Positions 46,762-56,426 of a stretch of DNA of 64,000 nt are shown in pieces; positions within the stretch are counted from its first letter, which is position 1, and each line of letters opens with the position of its first letter. Below the pieces are notes generated by a model, which saw nothing but the letters and a program-made list of their open reading frames with translations, searched no databases and was not told the DNA's origin. Source of the stretch: Oceanobacillus oncorhynchi (GTDB lineage Bacteria; Bacillota; Bacilli; Bacillales; Amphibacillaceae); contig NZ_CDGG01000001.1 of the NCBI RefSeq assembly GCF_000821065.1, forward strand, positions 1,984,001-2,048,000, in the 5' to 3' direction. Position numbers and translations under genes: made by a program.

Positions 46762-47787
46762 ATGGTATTAAAAATAGGAGTTATTGGTACAGGAGCAATC
46801 GGAAAGGATCATATCCATCGGATTACAAATACGCTGAACGGCGGGGAAATTATTGCTGTAACGGATGTAAATCCAGAGCAGGCAGAAGCTGTTGTAGAAA
46901 CAGAAAATCTAAATGCAGAAATCTTTAAAGATGGTCATGCATTAATACAATCTCCCAATGTGGATGCAGTAGTTGTAACGTCCTGGGGGCCGACGCATGA
47001 GGAATTTGTGTTAGCTTCTATTGCAGCTGGAAAACCTGTGTTTTGCGAAAAACCGCTTGCTACTACAGCTGAAGGTTGTAAACGTATTGTAGATGCTGAA
47101 GTTGAAAGTGGAAAGCAATTAGTAACAGTAGGGTTTATGCGAAGATATGATCAGGGTTATCGTGCTTTGAAAAAAACTATTAAAGAGAATCAGATTGGTA
47201 CTCCATTGATGCTTCATTGTGCTCATCGGAATCAAAATGCACCTGCATTTCATGGAGATATGCCAATTACAGATTCTTTTGTGCATGAAATTGATATTTT
47301 AAGATGGCTGCTTCAGGATGATTATGTATCTGTTCAAGTAATCCAGCCGAGGAGAACTCGTTTTGCAAATGATGGGATGCAGGATTCTTACATGATATTA
47401 TTGGAAACGAAAGAAGGTATTCGCATTGACGCAGAAGTATTTGTTAATTGTCAATATGGTTATGATGTTCAATGCCAAGTAGTTGGAGATACTGGAATTG
47501 CTAACCTGCCAGAGCCTGCCAGTGTCGTAGTTCGTAAAGATGCTAAACTTTCTTCCGATATTTTAACGGATTGGAAGCCTCGTTTTATTGACGCGTATGA
47601 TGTAGAAATACAAGAATGGATAGACGCAACGCTAAAAGGTGAAATGAATGGACCATCAGCTTGGGATGGTTATGTTGTTTCTGTGACAGTGGATGCTTGC
47701 CTGGAAGCGAAAAATTCAGAAAAGATTATTCCTATTGATTTACCTGAATGCCCGAGTTTTTATAGAGAAGCAAAGGTAGAAGTCTGA
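46762..47787 (+). CDS. iolG: Inositol 2-dehydrogenase IolG (second copy)
   Basis: A 341-residue IolG that is very similar along its whole length to the protein at 3275-4306 and to B. subtilis Iol[74 protein letters not shown] and [37 protein letters not shown]. It is flanked by two copies of the same hairpin. It oxidises myo-inositol to scyllo-inosose; the classical operon itself ends in a different dehydrogenase, so these two stand-alone iolG genes are probably the main ones. Confidence 0.93.
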   Translation: MVLKIGVIGTGAIGKDHIHRITNTLNGGEIIAVTDVNPEQAEAVVETENLNAEIFKDGHALIQSPNVDAVVVTSWGPTHEEFVLASIAAGKPVFCEKPLATTAEGCKRIVDAEVESGKQLVTVGFMRRYDQGYRALKKTIKENQIGTPLMLHCAHRNQNAPAFHGDMPITDSFVHEIDILRWLLQDDYVSVQVIQPRRTRFANDGMQDSYMILLETKEGIRIDAEVFVNCQYGYDVQCQVVGDTGIANLPEPASVVVRKDAKLSSDILTDWKPRFIDAYDVEIQEWIDATLKGEMNGPSAWDGYVVSVTVDACLEAKNSEKIIPIDLPECPSFYREAKVEV

Positions 47788-47865
47788 TATATTTTTGGAA
47801 TTTTAACAGAAGCGTTAGGATAACAAAGAATTAATGACTATAAGCAGTCAATCAATTAATCAAAT

Positions 47866-47903
47866 AATATTCCTGTCCATGGCATATGGATAGGAATATT
47901 TGT
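47866..47903 (+). terminator. Terminator after the second iolG
   Basis: AATATTCCTGTCCAT pairs over 15 positions with ATGGATAGGAATATT around a short loop, ending TTTG. Near-copy of 46581-46617. Confidence 0.65.
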
Positions 47904-47961
47904 GATTTCTTATGGATGGATATGAAAAAATGTATATCCATGTATAGGTAGGGAGGATTTT

Positions 47962-49182
47962 ATGTCAAATATAGCATATGTTCAAAAGAGGGAAGAAAGA
48001 GTAATACTAAAAAAAGACCATGTCATTTTTCTAGCAGCTATATTTTGTTTTTGGTTTGCTACTTATATTTATTCACCCGTTTTCGGTGTGTACCTGCAAT
48101 CAAAAGGGTTTTCGTATACTGCAGTGGGTGTTATTATCGGAAGCTACGGCATCACTCAAATCCTATTAAGACTGCCGCTCGGAATTTTATCGGATTATTT
48201 AAGTAAATTAAGAAAACAGTTATTTGTAGGAGGATTTGCCGTATCACTTCTTAGTTGCCTGATTTTAGTTTATTTCGATTCATTTTTTATGATTATGCTT
48301 GCACGATTGATGGCTGGAGTTACTGCGTCTATGTGGGTAATGGCTACGGTTTTGTATACATATTATTTTGAAACAGGTCAATCTGCCAAAGCAATGGGAA
48401 CATTGCAATTTATTACTGTAGCTACACAGTTTGCAAGTATGGCGATTAGTGGATTTATCGTTGAGCAATTTGGCTGGAACGCGCCTTTTTGGATTGGAGC
48501 TGTTGTTTCTGTATTAGGTATTCTATTAGCATGGCAGATCAAAGATTTACAGCAGCCTGAATCGATGACCAATACAAGTTTTAATTTGTTATCTTATTTA
48601 CGTGTCTTATTAACATTACCAGGATTGAAAATGATTACGTTTTTATCACTTGCTGCTCATGCTATCTTGTTTATCACTATCTTTGGTTTCAGTCCAATTA
48701 TAGCTGCTGAAAATGGCGTATCAGAAACAGCATTCATTTGGTTAGTTAGTGCATTTTTTATTCCACACGCATTAGCTTCTCTAAGTTTAGTCTTTATAAA
48801 AATAGACAGCAGATATAATAAACGAATACTTTGGAGTTGTTTTGGAATAACTGGCATCTTTCTGCTGCTGGTTCCATTGACGGGGACACTGCTTACATTA
48901 TCTATGGTTCATTTTGTAATTGGTCTGGCACTTGGTTTTGTGTTTCCTATTTTGTTAGATGAGGTTGTTTGTTACAGCCCCGCGCACTTAAAGATGTCAG
49001 CAATGGGTTTTTTTCAATCTTTCTATGCACTGGGAATCTTTTTGGGACCGCTGGCTGCAGGCAGTATTGCTGAACATATTGGTTTAAGTGAAGTATTTTA
49101 TTTTACTGGAATATTTGCGTTAGTAACGGTTATGGCGGTGTTGTTCTTGTTTCAAAGACATAGCCGTATGTTAGAAAAATGA
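47962..49182 (+). CDS. MFS transporter
   Basis: A 406-residue, twelve-helix major facilitator protein, paralog of 11991-13202 (shared YSPVFGVYLQ-like start, GSYGITQILLRLPLGILSDYL, VEQFGWNAPFWIG, AMGFFQSFYALGIFLGPLAAG). RBS AGGGAGG. It stands behind iolG as a single gene with terminators on both sides. A role in uptake or export of a polyol is inferred from context only. Confidence 0.85.
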   Translation: MSNIAYVQKREERVILKKDHVIFLAAIFCFWFATYIYSPVFGVYLQSKGFSYTAVGVIIGSYGITQILLRLPLGILSDYLSKLRKQLFVGGFAVSLLSCLILVYFDSFFMIMLARLMAGVTASMWVMATVLYTYYFETGQSAKAMGTLQFITVATQFASMAISGFIVEQFGWNAPFWIGAVVSVLGILLAWQIKDLQQPESMTNTSFNLLSYLRVLLTLPGLKMITFLSLAAHAILFITIFGFSPIIAAENGVSETAFIWLVSAFFIPHALASLSLVFIKIDSRYNKRILWSCFGITGIFLLLVPLTGTLLTLSMVHFVIGLALGFVFPILLDEVVCYSPAHLKMSAMGFFQSFYALGIFLGPLAAGSIAEHIGLSEVFYFTGIFALVTVMAVLFLFQRHSRMLEK

Positions 49183-49236
49183 GGGTTTGGATTACAAATA
49201 CTTTGAGAGGTAAAGCATCGTCTCTTATTTACAGAT

Positions 49237-49278
49237 AAAAAGAAAAGGCAAGCAATAAGTTGCTCGTCTTTTCTTTTT
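49237..49278. terminator. Bidirectional terminator between convergent operons
   Basis: AAAAAGAAAAGGCAAGCAA pairs with TTGCTCGTCTTTTCTTTTT, with A and T runs on the two sides, between the plus-strand MFS gene and the minus-strand iol operon. Confidence 0.85.
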
Positions 49279-49307
49279 ATCAATTTAAAAGTTAAAGTTA
49301 TCTCATA

Positions 49308-50318
49308 TTAACGAAGCTCACTCAATTCAACCGTACGATTCTCTTTCCAGGAAAGTTTCGCAGCTTTTGCTAACAGCTCAGCCTGTAGCCCGTCCTCGAA
49401 TTTTGCCACGACGGGTTTATCTTCTAAAATAGATTGGGCAAAATCATGGATTTCCGCGATGTATCCTTCATTATAACGCTCAAGGAAGAAATACATTGGC
49501 TTGTCCTCGGTAACCGCAGCATTTGTGCTTACTTTTACATTGGTCGGCTTCTGATTTTCTACCTGGACCATGCCGTTATTGCCGAATACTTCGATACGCT
49601 GGTCATAGCCGTATACTGCTTGGCGGCTGTTATCAATTACTCCCAGAGAATCATCTGCAAAGGTGAGGGTGATAATGGCTGTATCTACATCATCATTGCG
49701 TGAAAAACGATCATCTACCAGAGAAGACGCTTTTACGGTAATGTTTTTCACATCTTGACCGGATAAGTAACGAATCATATCGAAATCATGGATCGCCATA
49801 TCGATAAATAGGCCGCCGGAGCGTTTTACATATTCTTCTGGCGGAGCTTCCGGATCACGGGAAGTGATTTTAATAACATGCGGTGTACCAATATCACCAT
49901 TGCGGACAACATCATGTGCTTTTCTGAAATGTGTATCGAAACGGCGGTTAAAACCTACTTGGAATTTGACGCCTGTTTCTTTAATCACTTCCAAGGTTTC
50001 TTTTGTTTTTTCAATATCAAAGCTGATTGGCTTTTCGCAGAAAATATGCTTGTTATTCTTTGCTGCTTTTGTAATAAAATCAATATGGGTATCCGTGCTT
50101 GAGCAGATAAAAACAGCATCGATTTCTGGGTCATTAAGAATATCATCTGCATTCTGTGTGATAACAGGAACAGCCTTTAAATAATCGATATCCTTCAAGT
50201 GATCGGTGTATACATCAGAAATTGCTTTTAACTGGTATTTATCGGATAGCAGAATATTTTTAGCATGCAGCTGTCCGATACGTCCAGCGCCAATGATGCC
50301 TACAACTACTTTTGTCAT
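49308..50318 (-). CDS. Inositol 2-dehydrogenase (Gfo/Idh/MocA), last gene of the iol operon
   Basis: A 336-residue NAD-dependent enzyme: VGIIGAGRIGQLHAKN, CEKPISFDIEKT, VGFNRRFDTHF, FIDMAIHDFDMIRYLSG and DNSRQAVYGYDQRIEVFG. It is closer to the dehydrogenase at 32521 than to the IolG proteins at 3275 and 46762, so a scyllo-inositol (IolX-like) preference is possible. The start MTKVV has GGAGG 7 bases upstream; longer ORF starts lack a site. It follows iolJ with 61 bases between them. Confidence 0.87.
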   Translation of the reverse strand: MTKVVVGIIGAGRIGQLHAKNILLSDKYQLKAISDVYTDHLKDIDYLKAVPVITQNADDILNDPEIDAVFICSSTDTHIDFITKAAKNNKHIFCEKPISFDIEKTKETLEVIKETGVKFQVGFNRRFDTHFRKAHDVVRNGDIGTPHVIKITSRDPEAPPEEYVKRSGGLFIDMAIHDFDMIRYLSGQDVKNITVKASSLVDDRFSRNDDVDTAIITLTFADDSLGVIDNSRQAVYGYDQRIEVFGNNGMVQVENQKPTNVKVSTNAAVTEDKPMYFFLERYNEGYIAEIHDFAQSILEDKPVVAKFEDGLQAELLAKAAKLSWKENRTVELSELR

Positions 50319-50379
50319 TGTCATTCCTCCAAGTCTGTAACTGTCTATGTGAAGCGACAGTTGTTCTGATAATATGGAC

Positions 50380-51237
50380 TTATGCTTTATTGGAAGAACC
50401 AAATAAACGCATTTTTTCTATTACTACTCTTTCAATTGCATTCATCCCTGTTGTCATAATTTCCGGGATCTTATGGGAATCTGGATGCTGCTCCAGGTAG
50501 TCACGTACTACTTTTGTCCATGCTTGATTGCATTCGGTATTTACATTGATTTTGGCATGCCCGTATTCAATGGCTTTTACAATTTGGTGGGCAGGAATAC
50601 CAGAACCGCCATGCAGAGCCAGAGGAACCTCATTCAGGTTGTCAGAGATTTCCTGCATTAAATCAAATGCCAGCTTTGGTTCACCCTGATAAACGCCATG
50701 AACCGATCCAAGCGCGGCTGCAAGCAGATCTACTCCGGTTTCTTCTACAAGCCGATAACACTCGTTTGGGTCCGCATATTTGATGCCTGAAGTGATGCCA
50801 TCCTCTGTACCGCCAACAGAACCGATTTCTGCTTCCACAGAGACATGCTGTTTATTTGCATAGTCGACAACCTCTTTGGTGTTGGCGATATTTTCTTCCA
50901 AAGGCAGCTTCGAGCCATCATACATAACAGAGCTGTAGCCTGCATCAACAGCTTCTTTACAGCGTTCTACCGATAAACCATGGTCGAGGTGCAGAACGAC
51001 AGGTACGGTAATTCCCATTTCTTCTACCATTTTTTTGGTAGTGGCAGCAATCAATTTAAATCCGCCAAGGTAGTCTACGATACGATCCGTGGAAGCTAAA
51101 ATAACGGGAGATTTTTCTTTTTCTGCTGCGCGTAATGTGGCTTCTGCCCATTGAAAGGTATTGATATTAAATTGGCCGACGGCATAGTGGTTTTTCTTTG
51201 CTTCAGGCATCAGCTCTTTTAATGATACAAATGTCAT
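50380..51237 (-). CDS. iolJ: DKG-6-phosphate aldolase IolJ (class II)
   Basis: A 285-residue class II fructose-bisphosphate-aldolase-family enzyme that in this pathway splits 6-phospho-2-deoxy-5-keto-D-gluconate into DHAP and malonate semialdehyde. Zinc and catalytic residues are visible: LHLDHG, MYDGSKLPLEEN, EAEIGSVGGTEDG, GSVHGVYQG and ALHGGSGIP. RBS GGAGGTGAAAG. It lies between iolE and the dehydrogenase. The assignment to IolJ rather than generic FbaA rests on the operon. Confidence 0.92.
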   Translation of the reverse strand: MTFVSLKELMPEAKKNHYAVGQFNINTFQWAEATLRAAEKEKSPVILASTDRIVDYLGGFKLIAATTKKMVEEMGITVPVVLHLDHGLSVERCKEAVDAGYSSVMYDGSKLPLEENIANTKEVVDYANKQHVSVEAEIGSVGGTEDGITSGIKYADPNECYRLVEETGVDLLAAALGSVHGVYQGEPKLAFDLMQEISDNLNEVPLALHGGSGIPAHQIVKAIEYGHAKINVNTECNQAWTKVVRDYLEQHPDSHKIPEIMTTGMNAIERVVIEKMRLFGSSNKA

Positions 51238-51330
51238 TCTTTCACCTCCATTCTTTTTATAGTTAAATATGACGTACGTTTCATGAAGATGTTCACTCTA
51301 ACATACTGCTTTTAAAGTGAACATCCTCAT

Positions 51331-52236
51331 TTAGTTTGTGATTTTTTCGTTCAATACGTTTTCGTTAATATATTTGCGGGCCTTTAAAGCATATTCAAGC
51401 GGATGCGCAATTTCCGGATCCTGCTCTGCTTCAATCACAATCCAGCCCTGGTAGTTATTTTCCAGCAGCTTGTCATATACTTTTTTAAAGTCGATACCGC
51501 CATCACCAGGTACTGTAAACATCCCGGCAAGAAAGGCAGAGCGGAAGGATAGACTGTCTTCTTCGCTCGTTTTCATGATATTGTCCCGAATATCTTTAAA
51601 ATGCACATGCTTGATTCGGTGCATATGCTTCTCTAATAACGGCATGTATGCTTTATCAGAGGCGTAAATGTGACCTGTATCGTAAAGCAAGTGAACCAGT
51701 CCCGGGTCGGTATTTTTCATCAAGCGGTCGACTTCTGCCAACGTCTGTACGCCGGTTCCGAGATGGTGATGATATACAAGCTTTAAGCCGTAACTGTCAG
51801 CGACTTCGCCGAGTACGTTCAAGCCTTCTGTAAGCTGATTCCATTCTTCATCTGAAAAAGTGGGCTTATCAGCAAAAACATTTTTAGGTAAGCCTTGAAT
51901 ACTGTAGGTTTGTTCGGATACAACAGCAACCGCAGCATCCACTTCTTTTAAATAAGCGCAGTGCTCACGGAATGCTTCCGATGCTTTCTCCACGCCATCT
52001 TGAATAATAAAACTGGAGAACCATTGTCCGGCAATCTTTAAGTTGCGGAGCTTTATTTCTTTTTTTAATGTTTTCGCATCAGGGAAGAAACCGCCGACTT
52101 CTGTGCCTTCAAATCCGGCAACAACGATATCGCTCAATAGATGCGATAGGGTATTGTCTTTTCCGATTTCCGGCATATCGTCATTTCGCCAGCCGATTGG
52201 TGCTATTCCCCAATGGATATCCTGTTTTCCCATCAT
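51331..52236 (-). CDS. iolE: Inosose dehydratase IolE
   Basis: A 301-residue TIM-barrel dehydratase (2-keto-myo-inositol to 3D-trihydroxycyclohexane-1,2-dione). The sequence follows B. subtilis IolE almost throughout: [89 protein letters not shown] and IVIEAEQDP. Second of the two clear IolE proteins in the window. It follows iolD by about 20 bases. Confidence 0.95.
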   Translation of the reverse strand: MMGKQDIHWGIAPIGWRNDDMPEIGKDNTLSHLLSDIVVAGFEGTEVGGFFPDAKTLKKEIKLRNLKIAGQWFSSFIIQDGVEKASEAFREHCAYLKEVDAAVAVVSEQTYSIQGLPKNVFADKPTFSDEEWNQLTEGLNVLGEVADSYGLKLVYHHHLGTGVQTLAEVDRLMKNTDPGLVHLLYDTGHIYASDKAYMPLLEKHMHRIKHVHFKDIRDNIMKTSEEDSLSFRSAFLAGMFTVPGDGGIDFKKVYDKLLENNYQGWIVIEAEQDPEIAHPLEYALKARKYINENVLNEKITN

Positions 52237-52255
52237 TCATCACATCCAGCTTCCA

Positions 52256-54172
52256 TTAATATTGTCTTGCATTATCGAGAATTTGTTGTCTTTCTGCGGC
52301 AGCTTTTTGTACACTTTCCTTTTCGGAAACTTCTGCTACTCCAACATTCCACCAGCTACCATCGTAGCCGTCTGTCATTGTTTTTGGCAGCACTTTTATT
52401 TCAATCAGCGTGGATACCGTTTGTTTTTTAGCATCTTCCACAGCTGCTGTTAAATCTTTTAGGTTATTGACAGAATAGGTTTTTAAGCCATATCCTTCTC
52501 CGATTTTAGCGTAATCAATGTTCATGATTTCGTTATTCGCATTACGGAATTCTGTTCCTGTGCTTCCATTTCCGTGATCCATTTGTAAGTTATTGATGCA
52601 TCCAAACCCGGAATTATCGAATAGAAGCAGGTTGATTTTTTTATCATATTGAAGAGCTGTTACAATTTCAGAGTGAAGCATTAAGAAGCTTCCGTCTCCT
52701 ACAACTGCATACGATTCCTGTTCAGGCTTCGCTAATTTAGCTCCCAGAGCTCCCGCGATTTCGTACCCCATACAAGAATAGCCATATTCTAAATGGAACG
52801 TATTTGCCACATTGGCATTCCAGATACGCTGCATATCTCCTGGCAGTGATCCAGCGGAAGAAATTACGATGGCATCGCTGTCGACCACATCGTTGACTTT
52901 AATTAATGCTTCCGTTTGTGTTAATTCTGTTTTTAGCGCATCTGCATAATCATTTAAAATTTCTTGATTAAAATGATCTGCGATTTCAGGTTTGAAATCA
53001 TTGCGATTGAATTCTGTTGCAGCTAAGCGATTACGCTCATTCTCCCACTCTTGTTTCAGGGAAGCTGTTTCTTCTCCATAGCTTGATTGGTAATCGCCAA
53101 TATTTTTATTGATTGATTGCAATGCTGCTTTAGCGTCAGCCACCACTTGGAACCCGTCAAATTTATAAGCTTGTCCGCGGTTTACATTGATATTTAAAAA
53201 GGTTGTATTATCAAAGTCAAACAACGTTCTGGATGATGTTGTGAAATCTGTATACCTTGTACCGATTCCGATAATCAAGTCGGCGTTCATCACTGCTTTG
53301 TTCGCAGCGGAGGTACCTAAAATACCATTTCCGCCAAGATTATTCGGATGAGTAAACTCCACGGTTGATTTCCCGGCATGTGTTTCTACGATGGGAATAT
53401 TTGCTTTTTCAGACAGTGCTACTAATTCCTCTCTTGCCTCTGAATATTTAGCACCACCGCCGACTAATAGAACCGGACGTTTACTTTGTGTAATGGCCGC
53501 AACGGCTCCATCTAATTCACGCTGCGTCGGTAATTTACGGTCTACATAGTGAACGCGTTTATTGAAAAAGCTGACTGGATAATCATATGCCATCGCTTCT
53601 ACATCCTGAGGTAAGCAAATCGTTGCTGGTCCAGTTGTTGCCGGATTCGTTAATACTTCAAATGCTCGGATTAACGCACTCATCAACTGTTCCGGACGAT
53701 CAATACGGTCCCAATATCTTGAAACAGCTTTGAATGCTTCGTTGGTTGTTAAATCTGTACTGTGTTCATGCTCTAATTGCTGCAGTACAGGGTCGGGCTG
53801 TCTGGTGGCAAATGTATCTGCTGGTAAGAATAGCACCGGGATATTATTTGCAAAAGCAGTACCAGCTGCTGTTACCAGATTTGCTGAACCCGGTCCTGCA
53901 GATGCGGACACAGCAAAAATCTTTTGACGGAGATTTTGTCTGGCAAAAGCCGTTGCTGCATGTGCCATCCCTTGTTCATTCTTTCCCTGATAGCTTTTTA
54001 GACGACCGGGATTATTTTCAAGTGCTTCTCCTAAGCCTAAAACATTTCCATGGCCATAAATATGGAAAACACCTTCTACAAAAGGCGTTTCTACGCCGTC
54101 TACAGAAATATATTGCTGATTCAAAAACTTTACCAATGCTTGTGCAGTAGTTAAACGGATTTTTTCACCCAT
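52256..54172 (-). CDS. iolD: Trihydroxycyclohexane-1,2-dione acylhydrolase IolD (classical operon)
   Basis: A 638-residue ThDP-dependent ring-opening hydrolase. N-terminus IRLTTAQALVKFLNQQYIS, ThDP-activating Glu in QGKNEQGMAHAATAFA, central FAD/DHS-like domain, and the C-terminal cofactor motif VGDGSFLMLHSEIVTALQ to LLFDNSGFGCI. The ATG at 54172 has AGGTAGG about 9 bases upstream; a TTG at 54181 abuts the site. Length and motifs match B. subtilis IolD and the copy at 24117-26021. Confidence 0.95.
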   Translation of the reverse strand: MGEKIRLTTAQALVKFLNQQYISVDGVETPFVEGVFHIYGHGNVLGLGEALENNPGRLKSYQGKNEQGMAHAATAFARQNLRQKIFAVSASAGPGSANLVTAAGTAFANNIPVLFLPADTFATRQPDPVLQQLEHEHSTDLTTNEAFKAVSRYWDRIDRPEQLMSALIRAFEVLTNPATTGPATICLPQDVEAMAYDYPVSFFNKRVHYVDRKLPTQRELDGAVAAITQSKRPVLLVGGGAKYSEAREELVALSEKANIPIVETHAGKSTVEFTHPNNLGGNGILGTSAANKAVMNADLIIGIGTRYTDFTTSSRTLFDFDNTTFLNINVNRGQAYKFDGFQVVADAKAALQSINKNIGDYQSSYGEETASLKQEWENERNRLAATEFNRNDFKPEIADHFNQEILNDYADALKTELTQTEALIKVNDVVDSDAIVISSAGSLPGDMQRIWNANVANTFHLEYGYSCMGYEIAGALGAKLAKPEQESYAVVGDGSFLMLHSEIVTALQYDKKINLLLFDNSGFGCINNLQMDHGNGSTGTEFRNANNEIMNIDYAKIGEGYGLKTYSVNNLKDLTAAVEDAKKQTVSTLIEIKVLPKTMTDGYDGSWWNVGVAEVSEKESVQKAAAERQQILDNARQY

Positions 54173-54201
54173 TTTATTCAACCTACCTTTCGTATCTAAA
54201 T

Positions 54202-55182
54202 TTAAGAACGCTCGCGAATAAGCTGTTCAATTTCTTCTACAGTCGGCATCGCTTCGGAAGAACTGTGCTTGCTGACAACGATGGAAGCAGATGCACTGCC
54301 GAATTTCAATGCAGTTTCATAGTCTTTTCCTGTAACAAGTGCATAAAGAAATGCAGATGCATAGGAATCGCCTGCGCCAAATGTTTTTAACACTTTTGTT
54401 TTGTATGCCTGTCCGCGGTGAACGGTACCATCTGGCTCATAGGCATAGGAACCGTCGACACCATGCTTGATGACAACAAGCTCGGTATTATGCTGGAATA
54501 AGTGCTGGACTGTTTTTTCATTGTCGCCTTCTGAATCCAGGTTTTCCATCACATCGTATTCGTCACGCGTACCGATAACGACATCGGAAAGCTCTGCAAC
54601 GAGAGAGTAATATACTGCTGTTTCCTCAGCAGATTTCCATGTATATGGACGGTGATCTAATTCAAAGATAACTTTGACATCATTCTTTTTTGCATATTGA
54701 ACTGCTTGCAATACCGCTTCACGAGAAGGGCTCTGTGCCAGTGCGGTACCGGAAACAAGAAGGATTTTCGCTTTTTTGATATAATCTTCGCTTACTTCGG
54801 TGGAATCTAAATAAAGATCTGCTACTTGATCACGATACATTAAAATGCTGCATTCTTCCGGGCTTAGAATTTCTGTGAAAGTAAGTCCGGATTTATGTCC
54901 TTCTGTATCGTAAACGATATGAGAGGTGTCAATCCCTTTTTCCTCCATGTATTGTTTGATAAAGTTTCCGTGCTGGTCTTTTGAGATTTTGCCGATAAAT
55001 CCAGCTTTCAGCCCTAATTTTGAACTGCCAATAGCAATATTTGCCGGAGAACCGCCAACGTATTTTGTGAAAGTCATTGTTTCTTCCATCGGACGGTTGT
55101 ATTCGTTTGCATTCAAGTCAATCGCAGCGCGGCCAATCGCAATAATATCGTATTCTCTATCTTGATTAAATGTAAGTGCCAT
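54202..55182 (-). CDS. iolC: 5-dehydro-2-deoxygluconokinase IolC
   Basis: A 326-residue PfkB-family kinase that phosphorylates DKG at O6. YVGGSPANIAIGSSKLGL and GFIGKISKDQHGNFI form the N-terminal sugar site; the ATP/anion-hole motif is FGAGDSYASAFLYALVTG with the catalytic Asp. The ATG at 55182 follows AAAAAGGAGCG; an upstream in-frame ATG at 55218 is unsupported. No IolC homolog exists in the second (LacI-controlled) inositol cluster, which is central to the interpretation of that cluster. Confidence 0.94.
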   Translation of the reverse strand: MALTFNQDREYDIIAIGRAAIDLNANEYNRPMEETMTFTKYVGGSPANIAIGSSKLGLKAGFIGKISKDQHGNFIKQYMEEKGIDTSHIVYDTEGHKSGLTFTEILSPEECSILMYRDQVADLYLDSTEVSEDYIKKAKILLVSGTALAQSPSREAVLQAVQYAKKNDVKVIFELDHRPYTWKSAEETAVYYSLVAELSDVVIGTRDEYDVMENLDSEGDNEKTVQHLFQHNTELVVIKHGVDGSYAYEPDGTVHRGQAYKTKVLKTFGAGDSYASAFLYALVTGKDYETALKFGSASASIVVSKHSSSEAMPTVEEIEQLIRERS

Positions 55183-55279
55183 GCGTTTCGCTCCTTTTTC
55201 ATTACGGTTTATTTTCATAGGAGAATCGCCCTCGCCTCTTTCTATAGGAATAGAGGAGAGGGGGACGATTCAAAAATGA

Positions 55280-56098
55280 TTAGTCTCGATCAATGATCCA
55301 TTCATGATCCTTTTCGTTATGGAATTTCCATATGCGTTCCGGTCCGGCCATGACATTTAAATAGTAAGCAGCATAACCGTCTGGCACGCCTACTGGATGG
55401 TAGCCTTTAGGAACAAGAACAACATTGGCATTTTCTACAGCCATGGTCTCATCTAAAGAACGGTCCTCTGTATATACACGCTGGAAAACAAACCCTTGCG
55501 GCGGGTCCATTTCGTGATAATAGCTTTCTTCTAAGAAGGACTCGTTTGGAAGATTGTCCTGGTCATGCTTATGCGGAGGGTAGCTGGACCAGTTAGCTGT
55601 TTCTGTAAACACTTCTACAACAAGCAAGCTGTTTGCGGAAGGATCAGAGTCCGGTAAAATATTGTGTACTTGCCGTTTATTATTATATTTTCCGCGATGC
55701 TCTACGCCGTTATCCTCTGCTTTAATCAGTTTGGTCGGCAGCTCTTTATCAGATGGAGCAAAGCATAATGCTACACGAGCTTTCGTGTTAGCTGTAATGG
55801 TAACTGTTTTATTATGGGAAACATAAACACTGTCTGTCGGTTTACGTTCAAATACGCTTTCGCGGGTACCAATATCAGAGAAGCTTTGATAGCCATCTGT
55901 GACAGTGATTTTTCCTGTTAATGCGACAACACAAAGCTCTAAGTTCGTCAGCTTTTCGTCATAGCTGGTATTTGGTTCTAAATCTACTACTTTAAAACCG
56001 ACATAATGAAGGTCGGAATTTTCTTCTGTCACTTCATGAACAAGTGTTACGCCGTCTGCTAATTTGTTATTTTCAGGTTTTCTTAATAAATGACTCAT
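55280..56098 (-). CDS. iolB: 5-deoxy-glucuronate isomerase IolB (classical operon)
   Basis: A 272-residue double cupin. Metal site in SSYPPHKHDQDNLPNESF and EESYYHEM; C-terminal NVMAGPERIWKFHNEKDHEW. It is similar throughout to 26050-26862. RBS CGAAAGGAGTTC. It lies downstream of iolA, separated from it by a 271-bp repeat element. Confidence 0.94.
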   Translation of the reverse strand: MSHLLRKPENNKLADGVTLVHEVTEENSDLHYVGFKVVDLEPNTSYDEKLTNLELCVVALTGKITVTDGYQSFSDIGTRESVFERKPTDSVYVSHNKTVTITANTKARVALCFAPSDKELPTKLIKAEDNGVEHRGKYNNKRQVHNILPDSDPSANSLLVVEVFTETANWSSYPPHKHDQDNLPNESFLEESYYHEMDPPQGFVFQRVYTEDRSLDETMAVENANVVLVPKGYHPVGVPDGYAAYYLNVMAGPERIWKFHNEKDHEWIIDRD

Positions 56099-56120
56099 AA
56101 AGAACTCCTTTCGACATGGG

Positions 56121-56391
56121 ATGAGGCTGGGACTAGAGTGAAAAGCAATGTGGTCAGGTTAATATGCCGCTGCGGAAAAACACTACGCTTTCCGCGGGCT
56201 TGAGCTCAGCCTCCTCGGTAAAAAGAAGAGCACTTTTTCCCTGCGGGGTCTTCCCACTGCGCTTTCCCGCAGGAGTCTCCGTATTTTTCCTCCGCTAGTT
56301 AGTATTATCACTATCCTACTTGTATCAAATATATTTTTTATAAATTTATTAACCTGACAACATTGGCTGGAGATAAAATGCCCAGCCTCAT
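56121..56391. repeat. 271-bp nested inverted-repeat element inside the iol operon
   Basis: The outer arms ATGAGGCTGGGA (56121) and CCCAGCCTCAT (to 56391) are complementary, as is an inner pair GTCAGGTTAATA / TTATTAACCTGAC. Between them lies unusually GC-rich sequence with CTTTCCGCGGGCTTGAGC and CGCTTTCCCGCAGGAGTCTC, unlike the AT-rich surroundings. It has no ORF. It looks like an interspersed palindromic repeat of the REP/MITE kind, which I believe occurs in Bacillaceae intergenic regions; copy number is not checkable here. Confidence 0.7.
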
Positions 56392-56426
56392 GTTTTATTT
56401 AAAATCTAGTAATCTGCTTTAATGCA

